Below are positions 61,641-64,000 of a stretch of 64,000 nt of DNA, piece by piece. The stretch's first letter is position 1. The number at the start of each line of letters is the position of its first letter. The DNA is from Methylobacterium sp. UNC378MF. Lineage in GTDB: Bacteria; Pseudomonadota; Alphaproteobacteria; Rhizobiales; Beijerinckiaceae. A program made the translations under genes and the position numbers. Location: positions 124,001 through 188,000 of the forward strand of contig NZ_FMWU01000003.1 of assembly GCF_900103195.1 (NCBI RefSeq), written 5' to 3'. A model generated the notes under the pieces. That model was given only the letters and a program-made list of their open reading frames with translations. It had not been told where the DNA came from and made no database searches.

Positions 61641-62407
61641 TGCTCCGTCAGGGCGCCCCCGTTCGCGAGTTCACGGATGCTGCCGCCCTGCAGGCGCACT
61701 ACCGCGCCCTGCGGGAGCGGACCTGGGCGCTCCGCACGGTGCGTCCCCGCCAGGAGCATGGCCGCACGCGGGCCCTCGTCGAGGCGCAGCGCGAGCGGGT
61801 CCAGCGAGAGGCTCAAGAGCGTGAAGCGGCCGCGCTCGCGGCTCGGTCCGAGATGGACGCGCGCGTCTTTCAGGTCCTCGACCCAGAGCAGACCGCCCGC
61901 GAGCCCAAGCGCATCATCGCCCGCGTCGCCGAGGCCTTCGGGTTCGCCTACGCGGACATCCTCAGCTTCAGCCAGGTCGCGCCGCTCGTGCGGGCGCGCT
62001 GGGCGGCGATCGTCGCGGTGCGTGAAGCCCGCCCAGATCTGTCGTTCGGGCAGCTCGGGCGTGCCTTCGACCGCGACCCGACCGGGATCCGCTACGCGCT
62101 GCGCAGGGTAGCCGTCCTAGGCGTCCCTCAGCCGCCGGTCGCCCGTGAGCCCGAGCGGATCATCGACGACGTGGCGGCCGCCTTCGGCATCACCCGGGCC
62201 GAGATCATCGGTCCCGGCAAGACCGCGCCGCTGATCCGCGCCCGCTGGGCCGCGATCGCCGCCGTCCGCGCGGCGCGTCCGGACCTCCCGCTCGTCGGCC
62301 TGGGCCGCCTGTTCGGCGATCGCGACCATACCACCATTCGCAACGCGCTGCTGAGGATGGCGGTCGAGGGCGTGCCGCAGCCCCCTTGCCAGGGTGGGTG
62401 CACATGA
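61640..62407 (+). CDS. Protein with two tandem DnaA domain IV-like helix-turn-helix repeats
   Basis: A 255-residue protein. After an Arg/Glu-rich coiled coil (~1-85), two ~70-residue repeats follow. The first, ~93-160, has EPKRIIARVAEAFGFAYADI and RPDLSFGQLGRAFDRDPTGI. The second, ~172-245, has EPERIIDDVAAAFGITRAEI and LVGLGRLFGDRDHTTIRNAL. The second repeat keeps the DnaA-box-recognition signature GRLFGxRDHTT-x-x-x-A; the first is degenerate. No AAA+ ATPase domain. It could bind DnaA boxes to seed phage replication or block the host origin. Confidence 0.7.
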   Translation: MLRQGAPVREFTDAAALQAHYRALRERTWALRTVRPRQEHGRTRALVEAQRERVQREAQEREAAALAARSEMDARVFQVLDPEQTAREPKRIIARVAEAFGFAYADILSFSQVAPLVRARWAAIVAVREARPDLSFGQLGRAFDRDPTGIRYALRRVAVLGVPQPPVAREPERIIDDVAAAFGITRAEIIGPGKTAPLIRARWAAIAAVRAARPDLPLVGLGRLFGDRDHTTIRNALLRMAVEGVPQPPCQGGCT

Positions 62408-62613
62408 CCGGCCGCTCCGCCCCGCTCGCCCTCGCCATGGGCCTTTTCGTCCTGTCGATCGCCGTCGCGATCGTGCTGATCCCGTGGCTCGACGAGCAGC
62501 TGCGGAAGGCGATCGCGCGGAAGGAGGCGGCGGAGCGAGCGGCCAACGACAACACCCAGGCCGAGGCCCAAGCCGCGCCACCCCTCCCATCCGCCGCCGA
62601 GGCCCGTTCGTGA
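62404..62613 (+). CDS. Small single-TM protein
   Basis: A 69-residue protein with one membrane helix (ALAMGLFVLSIAVAIVLIPW) and a charged, Ala/Glu-rich tail. ATG overlaps the previous stop; its stop overlaps the methyltransferase GTG. Unknown role. Confidence 0.5.
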   Translation: MTGRSAPLALAMGLFVLSIAVAIVLIPWLDEQLRKAIARKEAAERAANDNTQAEAQAAPPLPSAAEARS

Positions 62614-64000
62614 TCCAGCAAAAGATCCTGCATTTCCACGTCTGCGGCGGGGCCGGCGGCGGCGCCAAGGGCTTCAACCGCGGTCAGGCCCGCGTCGGCC
62701 ATGTCGTGGCCAAGCCGCGGTGCATCGGCGGCGTCGACGTCGACCCGGCTGGCATCGCCGACTTCGACCGCGTCGCGGGCGTGCCCGGCACCGTGCTCGA
62801 CCTCTTCACGGCCGAGCAGTACGCGGCGTTCCATGGTCGCGTGCCGCCGTCAGGCTGGCGCGAGGCCTCGCCGCAGGACTTCCAGCGCGCCGCCCATGGC
62901 GAGCGCCCGCACGTCGTCTTCATGTCGGCGCCCTGCAAGGGCTTCTCCGGCCTGCTCTCGGACAAGCTCTCGGTCAGCGCGAAGTACCAGGCGCTGAACG
63001 GCCTCACCCTGCGCGCCGTCTGGCTCACCCTGGAGGCGTGGCAGGACGATCCGCCCGAGTTCATCCTGTTCGAGAACGTGCCGCGCATCGCGACCCGCGG
63101 GCGGCAGCTCCTCGACCAGATCGGCGCGCTGCTCACCGCCTACGGCTACGTGTTCGCCGAGACGACGCACGACTGCGGCGTGCTGGGCGGCCTCGCGCAG
63201 AGCCGGAAGCGCTTCCTCTTGGTGGCCCGGCACGCGCAGAAGGTCCCGCCCTTCCTGTACGAGCCCGAGAAGAAGCGCCTGCGCGGCGTCGGCGAGGTCC
63301 TCGACGCGCTCCCGCTCCCGGGCGACCCGGCCGCGGGCCCGATGCACCGGATGCCGGCGCTCCAGTGGAAGACGTGGGTGCGCCTCGCGTTCGTCGAGGC
63401 CGGGTCGGACTGGCGCTCGCTCAACCGCCTGCGCATCGCCGACGGCATTCTGCAGGACTACGCGATCGAGCCGGGCGCGAACTGGCATCGCGGCGTCCTC
63501 GGCGTCCGGGCGTGGGATGAGACGGCCGGCGTCGTCACGGGGCGCGGCTCGCCGACCACCGGCACCTTCGCGGTAGCCGATCCCCGCCCGGGCTACGGGC
63601 ACGAGTACGCGCAACTCGGCGTGAAGCGGTGGGATCAGACGGCGGGCGTGGTCACCGGCCAGAAATCGCCCGGGCAAGGGACGCTCTCCGTCGCCGACCC
63701 GCGGACCGGCTTTTCCCGAGGTGCGCACACCAACATCTTCCGCATCGTGCCTTGGGGTGATCATGCCCGCACGGTGACGGGAGCCCGGCACGTCACCGGC
63801 GCTGCGGCCTGCGTGGCGGATCCCCGCGCAGCCGCGGGCTTCCGGGGCGCGGGCAAGTATCGCGTCACCGGCTACGGCGAGGCGGCCGGCACCGTCATCG
63901 GCGCGTCGACGACTGGGCAGGGCGCCTTCGCGCTGGCGGATCCGCGGCCGGCCCGCCCGTGGCGCGATCAGACCATGGGCGTGCTGGCGCTGGACGAGCC
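62610..64000 (+). CDS. C5-cytosine DNA methyltransferase (3' end cut by window edge)
   Basis: At least 463 residues from GTG 62610. SAM-binding start HFHVCGGAGGGAKGFNRGQA (FxGxGG class), catalytic Cys in SAPCKGFSG (~residue 109), and motif VI ENV in FENVPRI (~154). Between ~300 and 463 there are about four repeats of a W-D-x-T-A-G-V-V-T-G ... V-A-D-P-R unit (e.g. RAWDETAGVVTGRGSPTTGT). They occupy the target-recognition region and are a known feature of some phage Dcm-like enzymes. It would protect phage DNA from restriction or alter host methylation. The end lies beyond the window. Confidence 0.88.
   Translation, partial: MIQQKILHFHVCGGAGGGAKGFNRGQARVGHVVAKPRCIGGVDVDPAGIADFDRVAGVPGTVLDLFTAEQYAAFHGRVPPSGWREASPQDFQRAAHGERPHVVFMSAPCKGFSGLLSDKLSVSAKYQALNGLTLRAVWLTLEAWQDDPPEFILFENVPRIATRGRQLLDQIGALLTAYGYVFAETTHDCGVLGGLAQSRKRFLLVARHAQKVPPFLYEPEKKRLRGVGEVLDALPLPGDPAAGPMHRMPALQWKTWVRLAFVEAGSDWRSLNRLRIADGILQDYAIEPGANWHRGVLGVRAWDETAGVVTGRGSPTTGTFAVADPRPGYGHEYAQLGVKRWDQTAGVVTGQKSPGQGTLSVADPRTGFSRGAHTNIFRIVPWGDHARTVTGARHVTGAAACVADPRAAAGFRGAGKYRVTGYGEAAGTVIGASTTGQGAFALADPRPARPWRDQTMGVLALDE

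Overview
The window is very GC-rich alphaproteobacterial DNA. The style (a DUF1127 gene, a MucR-type regulator, a GcrA-like protein, proteins rich in Ala/Arg/Pro) points to Methylobacterium or a close relative; this is inference from gene content, not a database match. Bases 1-2728 are ordinary chromosome: a MocR-type regulator (partial), a DUF1127 protein and an EamA transporter. At 2729-2775 lies the 3' half of a tRNA-Asp(GTC) gene with no matching 5' half, which I read as the left attachment site of a large prophage that fills the rest of the window and runs past its right end. No integrase of the expected tRNA-targeting (tyrosine) type and no right attachment site lie inside the window.

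Layout of the element: 2.8-8.8 kb is an accessory zone next to the left end (ParA plus a ribbon-helix-helix partner with palindromic repeats, small unknown genes, an AT-rich SAM methyltransferase, a coiled-coil membrane protein). 8.8-11.7 kb is lysis (overlapping Rz/Rz1-like spanins, SAR-type GH24 endolysin, holin candidate, RlpA-like protein). 11.8-16.5 kb holds tail-fibre-type genes, one with a collagen-like stretch. 16.5-27.3 kb is a Mu-like contractile tail in canonical order (gp48, gp47/J, gp46, gp45/V, gpP, gpN, tape measure, chaperone with -1 frameshift, tube, sheath). 27.3-36.0 kb is a lambda-like head module (capsid gpE, decoration gpD, protease/scaffold, portal, gpW, terminase large and small). 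The particle is therefore a myovirus built from a lambda-type head and a Mu-type tail.

36.2-43.6 kb holds a serine recombinase beside paired inverted repeats and a string of small start-stop-coupled genes. 44.0-45.7 kb is an AT-rich AIPR-family (abortive infection) gene with a PD-(D/E)xK-like N-terminus, probably a cargo defence gene. 45.9-48.1 kb holds a MucR-type regulator and a winged-helix replication-type gene that contains iteron-like repeats, a candidate origin. 48.4-54.9 kb is a leftward early/middle region with an MT-A70 DNA methyltransferase, an orphan TAXI-type solute-binding protein and many small unknown genes.

The lysogeny switch is at 54.9-57.0 kb: a leftward Cro-like gene, a rightward CI/LexA-type repressor with catalytic Ser148/Lys194, a coupled exported protein, and five palindromes of the form TCCC(C)-N5-GGGGA. 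Three lie between cro and cI and two in front of a second, rightward operon. That operon (57.0-64 kb) is a tightly overlapping chain of about 16 genes: HNH protein, many unknowns, a GcrA-like protein, a protein with two DnaA-domain-IV-like repeats and a C5-cytosine methyltransferase cut by the window edge. Nearly everything from the Cro-like gene down to the lysis cassette is on the minus strand, so lysogeny control probably splits leftward lytic/late transcription from the rightward accessory operon.
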